From contig NC_015151.1 in the NCBI RefSeq assembly GCF_000190315.1, positions 1,364,001-1,428,000 on the forward strand: DNA of 64,000 nt. The letters run 5' to 3'. A program made the translations under genes and the position numbers. Each line of letters opens with the position of its first letter. Position 1 is the stretch's first letter. Positions 7,890-16,814 of the stretch are shown here, piece by piece. This stretch comes from Vulcanisaeta moutnovskia 768-28. Lineage in GTDB: Archaea; Thermoproteota; Thermoprotei; Thermoproteales; Thermocladiaceae. The notes under the pieces are model-generated. The model did no database searches. It had not been told where the DNA came from and worked only from the letters and a program-made list of their open reading frames with translations.

Positions 7890-9508
7890 GCACCCCTATA
7901 GCAATTAGGCTTGATTATCATGATTGGCGTGGCTTCGTAATTCTCTACGAATTTTCCATAAGCATTGGCTATTCTATCTGGGTCTCTGAAGTCCTGGACT
8001 AAAGATGAGTCAGAAATAAGTACTGGCTCTTCATCAACGTAACCCAACGACTCAATGCAGTCAATCGGTGCATTATCGAGATCCGTCGTGTATGAATCAA
8101 GCACGACATCGTCAGGACTCGCACGTGCGAATTCGTCCCTCCCTCTTACATAAACCTCGATTAATTCCTTCCTAGCCAGGTTAAAGTTAAACTGCTTATT
8201 AAATAGGTAATTAATTAAGTCGTGAGGTATATAGGGTCTTTCTAATGCCTTGAAGCTTAGTAAATAATCGTGAGACACCTCGATTTCCTTATACGGCTTG
8301 AATTCCTCAAGCATTTCAACATAGCTAATATTGCCATCCTTTGAATACGGTAATCTCCAATTAATTTTACTGCCTTTCTTCATTAAGTAATCACATAACT
8401 TCTTACTATACTTGATGTTATCATTCCCATCATCCTCACATATGAAGTATAGTTCACCATTACACTCACTATACCTACAAATTCTCCCGACCCTCTGTAC
8501 AAGGCTTGCCGCATCATCGGGTGTTGTTATTAATACATTAAATGATTTATCAATACCAGCCTCAATCGCGCTAGTGCCAACAAGTACTTTATATTTATCA
8601 TTATCCAAGTTATTAATGACGCTGCTCCTATCTCTTCTTGTTAATTCGCCATGTACTAAGCCAACGGGAATACCCCTATTTTTTAATTCCTCGTAGAGCT
8701 TCGTTACAAAGCCAATATTGTTAATGACAATGAGTACGTTCTTTTCATCATTATTGACGAGCTTTATTACCTTATTAATAATATCAATGGGTTTGGCGTT
8801 CATGAAGTTAATGCTATATCTTGTATTACCGATTTTTTCCTCGAAATCGACGTCGCGTATGATGATATTATTATTGTTACTTTCATCCTTACTTCCAAGC
8901 CTGATAAAGACTGCGTCAGGCAGTACATTACTTATTGCGCTTCTCACGTTTTGCGTTAATGTAGCAGACATAATGATTACTGGATCTTCAGCATTCTTTA
9001 GTAGTTCTAAGCTAGCTAAGAAACCCGTTAACATCTTTTTCTCACGTGGATCAATAAGTATATGAGCTTCATCAAAAATAACACTAGATGTATATATTCT
9101 TGCAAATGGAATATAATAATGACGCAATTCCCTGAATACCTCGGTAATGGGTATCTTAAACGTATTATGAATGAAGGAATCAAACGTGGTTATGTTATAA
9201 TCAGCATCAAAAAACGGTGACTTCCTAATAATCTTTCCCTTATCAATCGTTATATTATGAATACCAGCTTGATAAGCAACTTTATCGTTGAGTATTCCAT
9301 AAAATCTTCTGGCTAAATCCTCAACAACAGCCCTAAGCGGCAGTACATGAATGACCCTGTCCTCGGGAATACCGAGTTCACTTAGCTTCCTATAGATTTC
9401 CAGACCACCGGTGCTCTTGCCATAACCCGTCGGCAACTCAAGAATAATGTGATTATGCCCACCCTCAATGAGTTCCAGGGCTTTATTAATGCCTGGCCTA
9501 ATATTCAT
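7886..9508 (-). CDS. cas3': Cas3' superfamily 2 helicase
   Basis: This helicase unwinds target DNA once Cascade has bound. The 540-residue protein has the SF2 motifs in order: Walker A ELPTGYGKST (residues 24-33), motif II FDEAH (145-149), motif III SATLT (181-185), motif V VGTSAIEAGID, and motif VI LVQRVGRICRY with its arginine fingers. It lacks an HD domain, which is encoded by the next gene. The start overlaps cas8a2 by 11 bp. The length is standard for Cas3' of type I-A. Confidence 0.92.
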   Translation of the reverse strand: MNIRPGINKALELIEGGHNHIILELPTGYGKSTGGLEIYRKLSELGIPEDRVIHVLPLRAVVEDLARRFYGILNDKVAYQAGIHNITIDKGKIIRKSPFFDADYNITTFDSFIHNTFKIPITEVFRELRHYYIPFARIYTSSVIFDEAHILIDPREKKMLTGFLASLELLKNAEDPVIIMSATLTQNVRSAISNVLPDAVFIRLGSKDESNNNNIIIRDVDFEEKIGNTRYSINFMNAKPIDIINKVIKLVNNDEKNVLIVINNIGFVTKLYEELKNRGIPVGLVHGELTRRDRSSVINNLDNDKYKVLVGTSAIEAGIDKSFNVLITTPDDAASLVQRVGRICRYSECNGELYFICEDDGNDNIKYSKKLCDYLMKKGSKINWRLPYSKDGNISYVEMLEEFKPYKEIEVSHDYLLSFKALERPYIPHDLINYLFNKQFNFNLARKELIEVYVRGRDEFARASPDDVVLDSYTTDLDNAPIDCIESLGYVDEEPVLISDSSLVQDFRDPDRIANAYGKFVENYEATPIMIIKPNCYRGA

Positions 9509-10511
9509 GGTATAATCCCCCCATCATAGATAATTCATGAATCAAATCATGCGAGCGATCGCCTAGCTCCTTCCTGACTTCCTCGTTCCCTAATGTTGTT
9601 ATTGCATATCTTATGAATTCATAAACTGGCAATAGGCTATGAGTATTCGTATACGTAATCACGGCCTCGCTAACTTTGTTAAGTAGATCCCTTGCTATTG
9701 GGTAATTAATGAGCATGGTTAGGCTATGAATAAACGATGCGAGTCTAAGGTTATTAACATGCTTAATGATGCTTGTTAAGTCTATCATTGAAGCACCACT
9801 ATCCGTTACATCATACATGACTACTCCTCTCTCAAGCAAGTCCTTAATCCTAGTGCTTAATCCCTCTTTGCGAAGTGCGTCGACAATTAGTGCCGCCGAA
9901 CCAACAAGTTTTGTTGCGTTGCTTATTTCCTTCTTAAATTTATTAATGCTCCTCACGAAGAAATTAACCAAGTTATAGACGTTTCTTTGCAATAAAAAGT
10001 CAATGTCAAGAAATAAGTACGACTCGCCAGTATACGTCAATGCCTTACCCAACTTGGCTAGCTTGGCGATTGCCCTCGGCACGCTTACCGCATTGCCTGT
10101 TTTTTCTCCCGCTCCACCAAATACCCTCGTATACTCCTTGAATTCGAAATTCATGAAGCAGTCAGTGTTTATTTTAACATAGGCCTCGAAGTCATTCGGA
10201 TCCAGTAAGTCATCATTGGTTAAATTATTCACGCACGGCTTCCAAACACTGTTAACTTTAGATTTCTTGCTATGGCTCAGTAATTCTTGAATTTTCTCGT
10301 TAATTGTCTTCAATGTGTTATCGCTTTTTATTAATGCAGGGTCAATTGAACCCTCAAATGGGTCGTTTGGCGCATTAATCGTTAATGCAAGTGCATATCT
10401 TACAAACCACGAATAGCTCAGGTACTTATAACTATAGAGATTATCGAAGTTAATCACCACTGTCCCACCTGTTTCTTTATCCACTATCGATTTTTTGCTA
10501 GGCATTTTCAA
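9498..10511 (-). CDS. cas8a2: Type I-A Cascade large subunit, Cas8a2/Csa4-like
   Basis: I assign this 337-residue protein mainly by position between cas5 and cas3' and by length; the large subunits are too divergent for a short motif. Visible features are an N-terminal strand-rich part with LSYSWFVRYALALTINAP, a central charged region, and a helical C-terminus from residue 220 on, compatible with the small-subunit-like helical bundle of Cas8. Two cysteines (KPCVNN and TDCFMNF) do not form a clear zinc site. Large subunits recognise the PAM and non-target strand. It overlaps both neighbours (14 bp with cas5, 11 bp with cas3'). Confidence 0.72.
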   Translation of the reverse strand: MKMPSKKSIVDKETGGTVVINFDNLYSYKYLSYSWFVRYALALTINAPNDPFEGSIDPALIKSDNTLKTINEKIQELLSHSKKSKVNSVWKPCVNNLTNDDLLDPNDFEAYVKINTDCFMNFEFKEYTRVFGGAGEKTGNAVSVPRAIAKLAKLGKALTYTGESYLFLDIDFLLQRNVYNLVNFFVRSINKFKKEISNATKLVGSAALIVDALRKEGLSTRIKDLLERGVVMYDVTDSGASMIDLTSIIKHVNNLRLASFIHSLTMLINYPIARDLLNKVSEAVITYTNTHSLLPVYEFIRYAITTLGNEEVRKELGDRSHDLIHELSMMGGLYHEY

Positions 10512-11361
10512 TCACCTCTCTCGGAATAACGATGAATTCCTTCATTCCGTCAATAGTCACCTCATACGTAATTGCCTTGGTCGAGTCCACCATAATGGTT
10601 GAATTAAATAAGCCATGTGGTACATACACGTCTTCTTCATGCACAGAGCCGTTTATGTAGATTGGCATTTGCCATAATGATGCATTCATGGGTTCGCCCT
10701 TAATGGGTTCCTTAGGCACATAAAACCTGCTGTTGAATGAAACGTCACCTAATGGCTTAAGTTCATTAAGTCCTACGAGCTTAACATCGCGTACAACGAC
10801 TAAATCTTCCTTCCTTCCAATCCTTACAATTTGCCAAGCATACTTCACTAATTCCTCATTATTCACGATATAAGCAATATATGATGTACCGTTGAATACC
10901 GTAATGCCCCTCGACGCAACTGCGAATGTATTAGCAATAACCTCTTTATATTGTTTAATACACTCATTATTACTTCCATATTTGTTTTCTGTCGCCTTCA
11001 ATCCGTAATTCTCGATTTCAGTAAACACGTCAATGCACTTGCTAATGATACTTGTACTCATTTCCTTTAGACGCCTCTGGTACGTTATCGACATCGCCCT
11101 CTCGAGAGTCATGACTGTAGCGTAGGGCGCAGCCCTAAATGTTACGTAATGAATACCTATATTGTATGCTTCCTTATAAAGATTGTCTGGATTTGGCTCA
11201 CGAACACCGTACTTATCCTCCATTACAGGATAGAGTAAGGCTCCAATAAGTGTTAATGGTGTTGGAACAGGAATACTACGTGACGCTAATACGTGGGGAG
11301 GTAAAATAGAGAAAGTCTCTAAATCGACTGTAACGAGAATGAGGAATTTTGATTTTAACAT
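10498..11361 (-). CDS. cas5a: Cas5 (type I-A)
   Basis: Cas5 binds the 5' tag of the crRNA and closes the foot of the Cascade backbone. The 287-residue protein starts with a RAMP-fold strand and the diagnostic segment RSIPVPTPLTLIGALLYP (residues 28-45), matching the S-x-P-x-P-S-T-L-I-G-A-L pattern of Cas5. The later TFRAAPYATVM region is a second RAMP strand-helix. The start ATG at 11361 follows a 26-bp gap after cas7. The gene overlaps cas8a2 by 14 bp. Confidence 0.88.
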   Translation of the reverse strand: MLKSKFLILVTVDLETFSILPPHVLASRSIPVPTPLTLIGALLYPVMEDKYGVREPNPDNLYKEAYNIGIHYVTFRAAPYATVMTLERAMSITYQRRLKEMSTSIISKCIDVFTEIENYGLKATENKYGSNNECIKQYKEVIANTFAVASRGITVFNGTSYIAYIVNNEELVKYAWQIVRIGRKEDLVVVRDVKLVGLNELKPLGDVSFNSRFYVPKEPIKGEPMNASLWQMPIYINGSVHEEDVYVPHGLFNSTIMVDSTKAITYEVTIDGMKEFIVIPREVIENA

Positions 11362-11387
11362 AGTCTATACCCTCATTATTACTTCGT

Positions 11388-12377
11388 CTAAATTAGCTTC
11401 TGCACAGAGTTCCTCACTTTACTGATTAAATCCTCAAGACTGTCGGCTCCTTCTATCGTTATATCTTTAGAAGCCAGTAAGGTGTTAAATTCCTTATCGG
11501 CATAATATATTGAGAGTCGAACCTTATTGCCAAAGATACTTAGAAATCTTGTGGCTCTTGTAACAGTATCATATAAATACCATGACTCAAGCCTATCCTT
11601 AACCAGCTTAGCTTTGGCTGGAGTTACCATAAATCTATATGGGTGTGAAATTGACGCAATACCGCCAAGGAATTCCATCTGAGGTAAGTATCGTGCTTTT
11701 TTAGCGCCTATATATCCGTTAAACATTAATGCTAATGCATCAAAGACATCATTAATTCTATCAAGCCTGTTATCAACATATTTATTATCTGTTAATTTAC
11801 CAATACTATCAATGTCTATAGCAATCTTAACTCTATAAATTGCTGATCCACTTTCGATAGAAAAAATCATCTGCTCATTCTCATTAGTGCTATAACGGAC
11901 ATGAAATTGAGGAATAGGTGGTGCATGCTTTATAGAATCTGCATCCGGGATCATGTAACTAAACCATATCTTAGACGTCCTTTTAATAACTTCACCTCTC
12001 TCACCACCCTTAGTTGCCATGAAACCTGTGACATCCTCGACAATGCACTCCTTTACTCTTTTGTCGATAGAATCATTATCACTTAATGTAGGTCTCTTGG
12101 GAAAACCACCGATTTTTTCGTAATTTCTACACATGTCACAAACCGGGTGGTTTCTGCTTAATGCTATGTCGGTCAATGCCCTTGAAAAAGCATTTGCAAG
12201 TGATTGGCCACTTATTGCAGGTAAGTACGTAAGCTCATACCTTAAACCACCGTTTCCATCATAGTACTGCGCTATTATAGGCACGACTCTATGTCTCGAA
12301 TAATTACCCACGGATTCTACCATATTAGCGGCTTCGACATCGATCCTGAACCTAAAACTCATTGATACGAAAACCAT
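11388..12377 (-). CDS. cas7: Cas7/Csa2 backbone subunit of Cascade
   Basis: Cas7 forms the helical filament that coats the crRNA spacer. The N-terminus SFRFRIDVEAANMVESVGNYSRHR and the motif LPAISGQSLANAFSRAL are the hallmark of the Csa2/DevR family. Total length is 329 residues from the chosen start, normal for Csa2. I chose the ATG at 12377 because GGTGAT lies 6-10 bases before it; a GTG at 12386 and an ATG at 12362 are alternatives. Two cysteines in PVCDMCRNYEK near residue 75 form a CxxC and may bind a metal. The gene directly follows csa5. Confidence 0.92.
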   Translation of the reverse strand: MVFVSMSFRFRIDVEAANMVESVGNYSRHRVVPIIAQYYDGNGGLRYELTYLPAISGQSLANAFSRALTDIALSRNHPVCDMCRNYEKIGGFPKRPTLSDNDSIDKRVKECIVEDVTGFMATKGGERGEVIKRTSKIWFSYMIPDADSIKHAPPIPQFHVRYSTNENEQMIFSIESGSAIYRVKIAIDIDSIGKLTDNKYVDNRLDRINDVFDALALMFNGYIGAKKARYLPQMEFLGGIASISHPYRFMVTPAKAKLVKDRLESWYLYDTVTRATRFLSIFGNKVRLSIYYADKEFNTLLASKDITIEGADSLEDLISKVRNSVQKLI

Positions 12378-12386
12378 CAGAATCAC

Positions 12387-12731
12387 CTATTTTGTCTGCA
12401 CCTGCATTGCTTCTTTCTTATTACTAGACCTCATTTTTACACCTCTAATTAATGCCTTTATGGCAACCTCCCTAAGTATTTCCGGTCTCTTGCTGGCAAT
12501 TGCAAATAATTTATCTATGTCCTCCTCTGAAGGTGTTGAGTAACTCTGAGATGCTAAATAACGTATAGCATTGTAGAGCACTCCATATGCTAATTGTGGG
12601 TCTGGTGTTGATGCGAGGACATCCAGCGGACCATAAATCTTCTCACTTGCTAAGACAGCTAGAGAGTTTATGATGGACTCAAGGTAATTTGTTCTCTCTT
12701 TCTGGGTTTCTTCCGGGTATGTCTGACTCAT
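12387..12731 (-). CDS. csa5: Csa5 small subunit of type I-A Cascade (Cas11a)
   Basis: This 114-residue, mostly helical protein heads the interference operon directly before cas7, the usual place of csa5. Csa5 is the small subunit that helps hold the target-strand R-loop. The segment LESIINSLAVLASEKIYGPLDVLASTPDPQLAYGVLYNAIRYLASQ is two or three amphipathic helices, consistent with the family. The ATG at 12731 is about 26 bp from the TATA element centred on 12757, so the transcript is probably leaderless. Assignment rests on size, fold appearance and position. Confidence 0.78.
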   Translation of the reverse strand: MSQTYPEETQKERTNYLESIINSLAVLASEKIYGPLDVLASTPDPQLAYGVLYNAIRYLASQSYSTPSEEDIDKLFAIASKRPEILREVAIKALIRGVKMRSSNKKEAMQVQTK

Positions 12732-12787
12732 TGATATTGAATAGTTGAAAGTGTTTATATACTTTGTTTTAGTATGCTTCTCAATAT
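12732..12787. promoter_or_regulatory. Shared divergent promoter of csa5 operon and csa3
   Basis: The 56-bp gap has one A/T core, GTTTATATAC at 12753-12762, readable as a TATA box on both strands. It lies about 26 bp from the csa5 start on the minus strand and about 30 bp from the csa3 start on the plus strand. A single regulator site here, presumably for Csa3 itself, could switch both units. Csa3 binding is inference from family behaviour. Confidence 0.6.
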
Positions 12788-13567
12788 ATGGAGAAGTTGA
12801 GTGTTAGGAAGTGTGTGGTGGTTAGTGTTGGGCTTTATCCAGGTAATGCGAAGCATGCATTGGCTAGGGCTGGGCCTGTGGGTGGTGATGTGGTTTTTCT
12901 AGTGAATAGTGAACCCAGGATTGTGCCTGAGGGCATTCTTAGAGGCCGTAGGGAACAGCCAATTCAAACTATGGAGGCACTTCATAAATTCATTAATGAG
13001 TTAGATAGTGAGGTTAATGTTGTTGATGTTTGGCTTGATCCTAAGGACGGCATTGCAACTAGTGTAGCTAGGCTTAGGTCTCTAATTGAGGCTTATGTAC
13101 CGTGTAGGGTCATAATTGGTATGGCTGGTGGATTTAGGTGGCTTAGCACGGCATTGATGTTTCTGGCGCTGGCCTTAGCCTCTGTGGGTCCTTACGTGGG
13201 TATTACCATGGATAGCGTCTTCGCAATGCTTGAGGAGGAGAGTCCATCAGTCAGGGCTTTATTTAAGAGTGTTGAGGAGAGGGTTATTCCCTGGCCCGTG
13301 GTACCTAAACTGGCTGACCTAATGCTTGATGAGTACAGGGTTCTAAGGTTGATAGGCCTTGGCAAGCATAGGGCTAAGGACATACTAAACGAGTATAGAA
13401 AGGAGTGTAAGAAAGTAAGTGAGTGCATGTCGATGGCCAAAGTGCAAAGAATACTTGTGAGGCTCGTTAGGAAGAGATTAATTAATTATGAGAAGAGGGG
13501 TAAGGCGCACCACTATGAATTAACGCCGTTAGGTACAATACTAGTGGGCACAGTAAAGACGCAATAG
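12788..13567 (+). CDS. csa3: Csa3 CARF-winged-helix CRISPR regulator
   Basis: Csa3 proteins are transcription factors with an N-terminal CARF domain that senses a ligand, probably a cyclic oligoadenylate, and a C-terminal winged helix. Here residues 1-150 form a Rossmann-like domain with the conserved GMAGGFRWLSTALMFLALAL segment. Residues 185-259 form a wHTH (DILNEYRKE..., SMAKVQRILVRLVRKRLINYEKRGKAHHYELTPLG). It diverges from the interference operon and precedes the array leader, so it could control cas genes, the array or the adaptation genes. Length (259) is a little longer than the usual 220-240. Confidence 0.88.
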   Translation: MEKLSVRKCVVVSVGLYPGNAKHALARAGPVGGDVVFLVNSEPRIVPEGILRGRREQPIQTMEALHKFINELDSEVNVVDVWLDPKDGIATSVARLRSLIEAYVPCRVIIGMAGGFRWLSTALMFLALALASVGPYVGITMDSVFAMLEEESPSVRALFKSVEERVIPWPVVPKLADLMLDEYRVLRLIGLGKHRAKDILNEYRKECKKVSECMSMAKVQRILVRLVRKRLINYEKRGKAHHYELTPLGTILVGTVKTQ

Positions 13568-13766
13568 CGCAATGCATGGGATAAATAATTGTGGGAACAA
13601 CTACAATAATAAGAAACTGAACACAAACATCAGAATAATAAATAATCTGACAAAACAATCGTAAGAACAAACACGTACCATAAACGTACATAGATATAAT
13701 TATTCCATTAATTAGCTCATATTCATGAAGAAAGACTTATAAATAAGCTTATAAAATAACGTCTTA
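13568..13766 (+). promoter_or_regulatory. CRISPR leader and array promoter
   Basis: This gene-free, strongly A/T-rich 199-bp stretch lies between csa3 and the first repeat. Two TATA-like boxes, CTTATAAATA at 13736-13745 and CTTATAAAAT at 13749-13758, end 8-21 bp before repeat 1, which would start transcription at or just inside the first repeats. The decayed repeat at the far end of the array confirms that the leader is on this side. New spacers would be added at 13766/13767. Confidence 0.75.
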
Positions 13767-15910
13767 GATATTCTCTAAAGAGAATAGAAGTATTGTTTCC
13801 TTCATATACGGCTGGGAGACACGTGATTCCACCGATATTCTCTAAAGAGAATAGAAGTGACATTGTTTTTCAACTTGCCAGTATCACGCCCGTCTCTGGA
13901 TATTCTCTAAAGAGAATAGAAGTCTGCAAGGTAATCAGCAAGTCAGTCAGCAAGTCAATCAAGGTAGGGCTACCGTGATATTCTCTAAAGAGAATAGAAG
14001 TGGACGAGCCGAAGCGTGCTGATGAAATACTCACGAGTGTTTTGATATTCTCTAAAGAGAATAGAAGTACGCCTTCACCCTATCACCAAGCGTGTAAAAA
14101 CCACCGTTCTTCGATATTCTCTAAAGAGAATAGAAGTATGTTTTCCTGACCCTCAAACCACGAGTACAGGTTGGGGATATTCTCTAAAGAGAATAGAAGT
14201 CGACTTCATTAGGGAGAACAAGGATGAAATCGTGAGGGTGCTGGACGAGGATATTCTCTAAAGAGAATAGAAGTTCACCACGGTGATTGTCTACACACTC
14301 ACCCTGCAGTTGAGGGGTGGATATTCTCTAAAGAGAATAGAAGTACAATGTGCTCGTGATTAACATATACCCCTCTAACCTAGGTCCGAGGGATATTCTC
14401 TAAAGAGAATAGAAGTGGAAGGAAGCCATGCAATTAATCAAGGGTTTAATAAACGTGAAGCGATATTCTCTAAAGAGAATAGAAGTAAAAAAATCACTGT
14501 GTGAAACTATGACTTTCTTACCATCCTTAGTGTAGATATTCTCTAAAGAGAATAGAAGTAAACTGCCCCTGCAATTGACTGCTCATTAACTGTAGTGACT
14601 GCACGGATATTCTCTAAAGAGAATAGAAGTCTCATTGCTGTACAGGTTAATGAATGCCTCGGCATTCCTGAGGACGTGATATTCTCTAAAGAGAATAGAA
14701 GTTCATTTCTGGGGTTTTGACCTTCCATTTGTACTGGGGTTGAAGTTCTGCCGGATATTCTCTAAAGAGAATAGAAGTCCACTCACGTAATCACCAACAC
14801 CATTATGGTTATTCGTTGCGATATTCTCTAAAGAGAATAGAAGTGCAGCCGCTAGACTACCCGCAATACCTGCAGCCTCACCAATCGTGGATATTCTCTA
14901 AAGAGAATAGAAGTATCAGATATATCCATCAACCTAGAGGCCGGAAGGTACGTGAACAGATATTCTCTAAAGAGAATAGAAGTCCGTGATTGTGCACGTC
15001 GCCCCCGTGGGGCTCGCCATGAGTATGGATATTCTCTAAAGAGAATAGAAGTGTAATCATTCCAAAGGAAAAGCCCATCATCATTAATGAAAACAATAAT
15101 GATATTCTCTAAAGAGAATAGAAGTGGAATCATTGCACATGAACATTACGGTGATGGTGCATGACGGTCATATTCGATATTCTCTAAAGAGAATAGAAGT
15201 TAACCGTCATGTTAAGCGTGAACACCGGCGCGGAGCTACTTGAACGATATTCTCTAAAGAGAATAGAAGTCTTGATGACACATAGATAAAATAAAGCAAT
15301 GCGATGTCAATCCCAATGACCTGATATTCTCTAAAGAGAATAGAAGTCTCTCCCTCTGCTTGAATACGTAGGGTACCTCGATGATCCTCGATATTCTCTA
15401 AAGAGAATAGAAGTACTTCACGTGCCCAAAGTGCGGGAAGCCAACCATAGGCTTTGCGCCCGATATTCTCTAAAGAGAATAGAAGTATTACAGTACTGCT
15501 TGTCGAAACAAAGCAGTAAGTCATGTATTTGATATTCTCTAAAGAGAATAGAAGTCATATTGGACAACGTAGCCCGAGCTTTCCAATCATTTCAGCACGG
15601 ATATTCTCTAAAGAGAATAGAAGTATCTTCGATATCCTCGAGCAGAAGAACAGCGAGCCCGGCGCGAACAGGATATTCTCTAAAGAGAATAGAAGGAATG
15701 ACCTCACTCCTACTTGGGAATAAGCCAGCGTATACGAGCCCATGATATTCTCTAAAGAGAATAGAAGGATACGCATCTACATTGATTTGGCAGTGGTTTA
15801 ACGTGACGTATAAGATATTCTCTAAAGAGAATAGAAGGATAAGAGCTACATACATAGACTTTGGAGGGATAGTTTGGCATATCACGATGTTTTCTGAAGA
15901 GGATGGAGGG
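13767..15910 (+). CRISPR. CRISPR array, type I-A: 30 intact repeats plus one decayed repeat, 30 spacers
   Basis: The 25-bp repeat begins GATATTCTC, has the inverted repeat ATTCTCT/AGAGAAT around a central AA, and ends AATAGAAGT. I located intact copies starting at 13767, 13834, 13899, 13977, 14044, 14113, 14176, 14250, 14320, 14392, 14462, 14535, 14606, 14678, 14754, 14820, 14890, 14959, 15028, 15101, 15176, 15246, 15323, 15390, 15462, 15531, 15600, 15672, 15744 and 15814. Spacers are 38-53 bp. The last three intact copies end in G instead of T, and the 31st copy (15886) is degenerate. The transcript should run on the plus strand, giving an AUAGAAGU-type 5' tag after Cas6 cutting. No two spacers look alike. 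Confidence 0.98.
15886..15910 (+). repeat. Degenerate terminal CRISPR repeat
   Basis: The 25 bases starting GATGTTTTCTGAAG match the repeat at 19 of 25 positions when compared with the last, G-ending repeat variant. The spacer before it is 47 bp, within the array's range. The six differences (repeat positions 4, 7, 11, 17, 20, 23) are all transitions, five of them A to G. It marks the trailer, leader-distal end and is probably no longer processed, as the hairpin arms no longer match. Confidence 0.85.
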
Positions 15911-15966
15911 TTATTTTCTTTGGTGAAGTGATGTTGAATTAAATGTTATTGTTTTGATGAGGTATT

Positions 15967-16542
15967 TTATGGTGGGCATATGTCTTTGAAGTAGCAGGCT
16001 TTGCATTTTGCCTTGTTTGTTGTTTTTGGTGGTAGTTCTTGGTTTTGTATGTGTTTTCTCATGTCCTGTATTGCTCTTTCTATCCATATTCTTAGGCTTG
16101 GTGTTGGTCTTATTGTGATCGTTACTTCTCTTTCCTGGTTTATGATTAGTATTTTATCCACAGTAACTTTCATGGTTTCTTCAATAGCCATTGCATATGC
16201 CGTTGCCTGCGCCAGTACATGGTTATACTTCATGTATAGCTTCTTCCTACTTCCTATGTTTAACTTCGTCTCTATTACTACTGCCTTACTTCCGTTTATT
16301 ACCACGGCATCTACCCTGCCTACTATACCGAGTTTTGTGGATTTCACAGGTACCTCTAGCTTGATCTCTCCCTGTATTCCCTGTTCTCTTATGATCCTTA
16401 TTATTTTCTCCGTATTTAGTACCTGCTTTGCGTACTTCATGGATTCTGTGGGCGGCTCCCTCATGATCATGATCTTTAGGTATGCCTGCCTTGGGCAGTA
16501 GGTGTATTCCTTCACCATGCTTATTGGGATATAATCCATCAA
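15967..16542 (-). CDS. cas4: Cas4 RecB-like nuclease
   Basis: Cas4 trims and PAM-selects prespacers for Cas1-Cas2. The 191-residue protein has the [4Fe-4S] cysteines at both ends: C16 in YTYCPRQ and the cluster KCKACYFKDICPP at the C-terminus. The RecB/PD-(D/E)xK residues are D78 in GRVDAV and E91-x-K93 in VIETK. It is the last gene of the adaptation operon, overlapping cas2 by 4 bp, and its stop lies 56 bp from the array end. Length and motifs are complete. Confidence 0.93.
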   Translation of the reverse strand: MMDYIPISMVKEYTYCPRQAYLKIMIMREPPTESMKYAKQVLNTEKIIRIIREQGIQGEIKLEVPVKSTKLGIVGRVDAVVINGSKAVVIETKLNIGSRKKLYMKYNHVLAQATAYAMAIEETMKVTVDKILIINQEREVTITIRPTPSLRIWIERAIQDMRKHIQNQELPPKTTNKAKCKACYFKDICPP

Positions 16543-16814
16543 ATCACCATCGGTTCACTTATTATGCTTAGGTTTGCAGTGCCTAGTTTTATTGCGTTGT
16601 TTAGTGTTTGTCCGTCTATTATGAGAATTACCACTGAGTACTCCCTGCCCATGAGTCTCGTTAATGCCCTTGCCGTGTCCTTTGCCAGGGCACTGCCGCC
16701 CCTCGCCATGTATAGACTCCTCTGCACCCTTACGTAGCCCATCGCCTTTAGCCTACTCATTATTTCGAACCTCCTCCTATCATCGCTTATGTCGTATGAG
16801 ACTATCACATACAT
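16539..16814 (-). CDS. cas2: Cas2
   Basis: Cas2 forms the central dimer of the Cas1-Cas2 integrase. The 91-residue protein starts MYVIVSYDISDDRRRFEIMSRLKAMG, the standard ferredoxin-like strand with D8 at the end of strand 1, followed by RVQRSLYMARGG, the second diagnostic segment. Length is normal. It abuts cas1 directly (the cas1 stop ends at 16815) and overlaps cas4 by 4 bp. Confidence 0.95.
   Translation of the reverse strand: MYVIVSYDISDDRRRFEIMSRLKAMGYVRVQRSLYMARGGSALAKDTARALTRLMGREYSVVILIIDGQTLNNAIKLGTANLSIISEPMVI

Noticed and set aside
13793-15885. Many open frames through the array whose translations repeat LLFSLENI or YSLKRIE
   Set aside because: They are translations of the CRISPR repeat and spacers; no start signals and perfect 25-bp periodicity show they are not genes.
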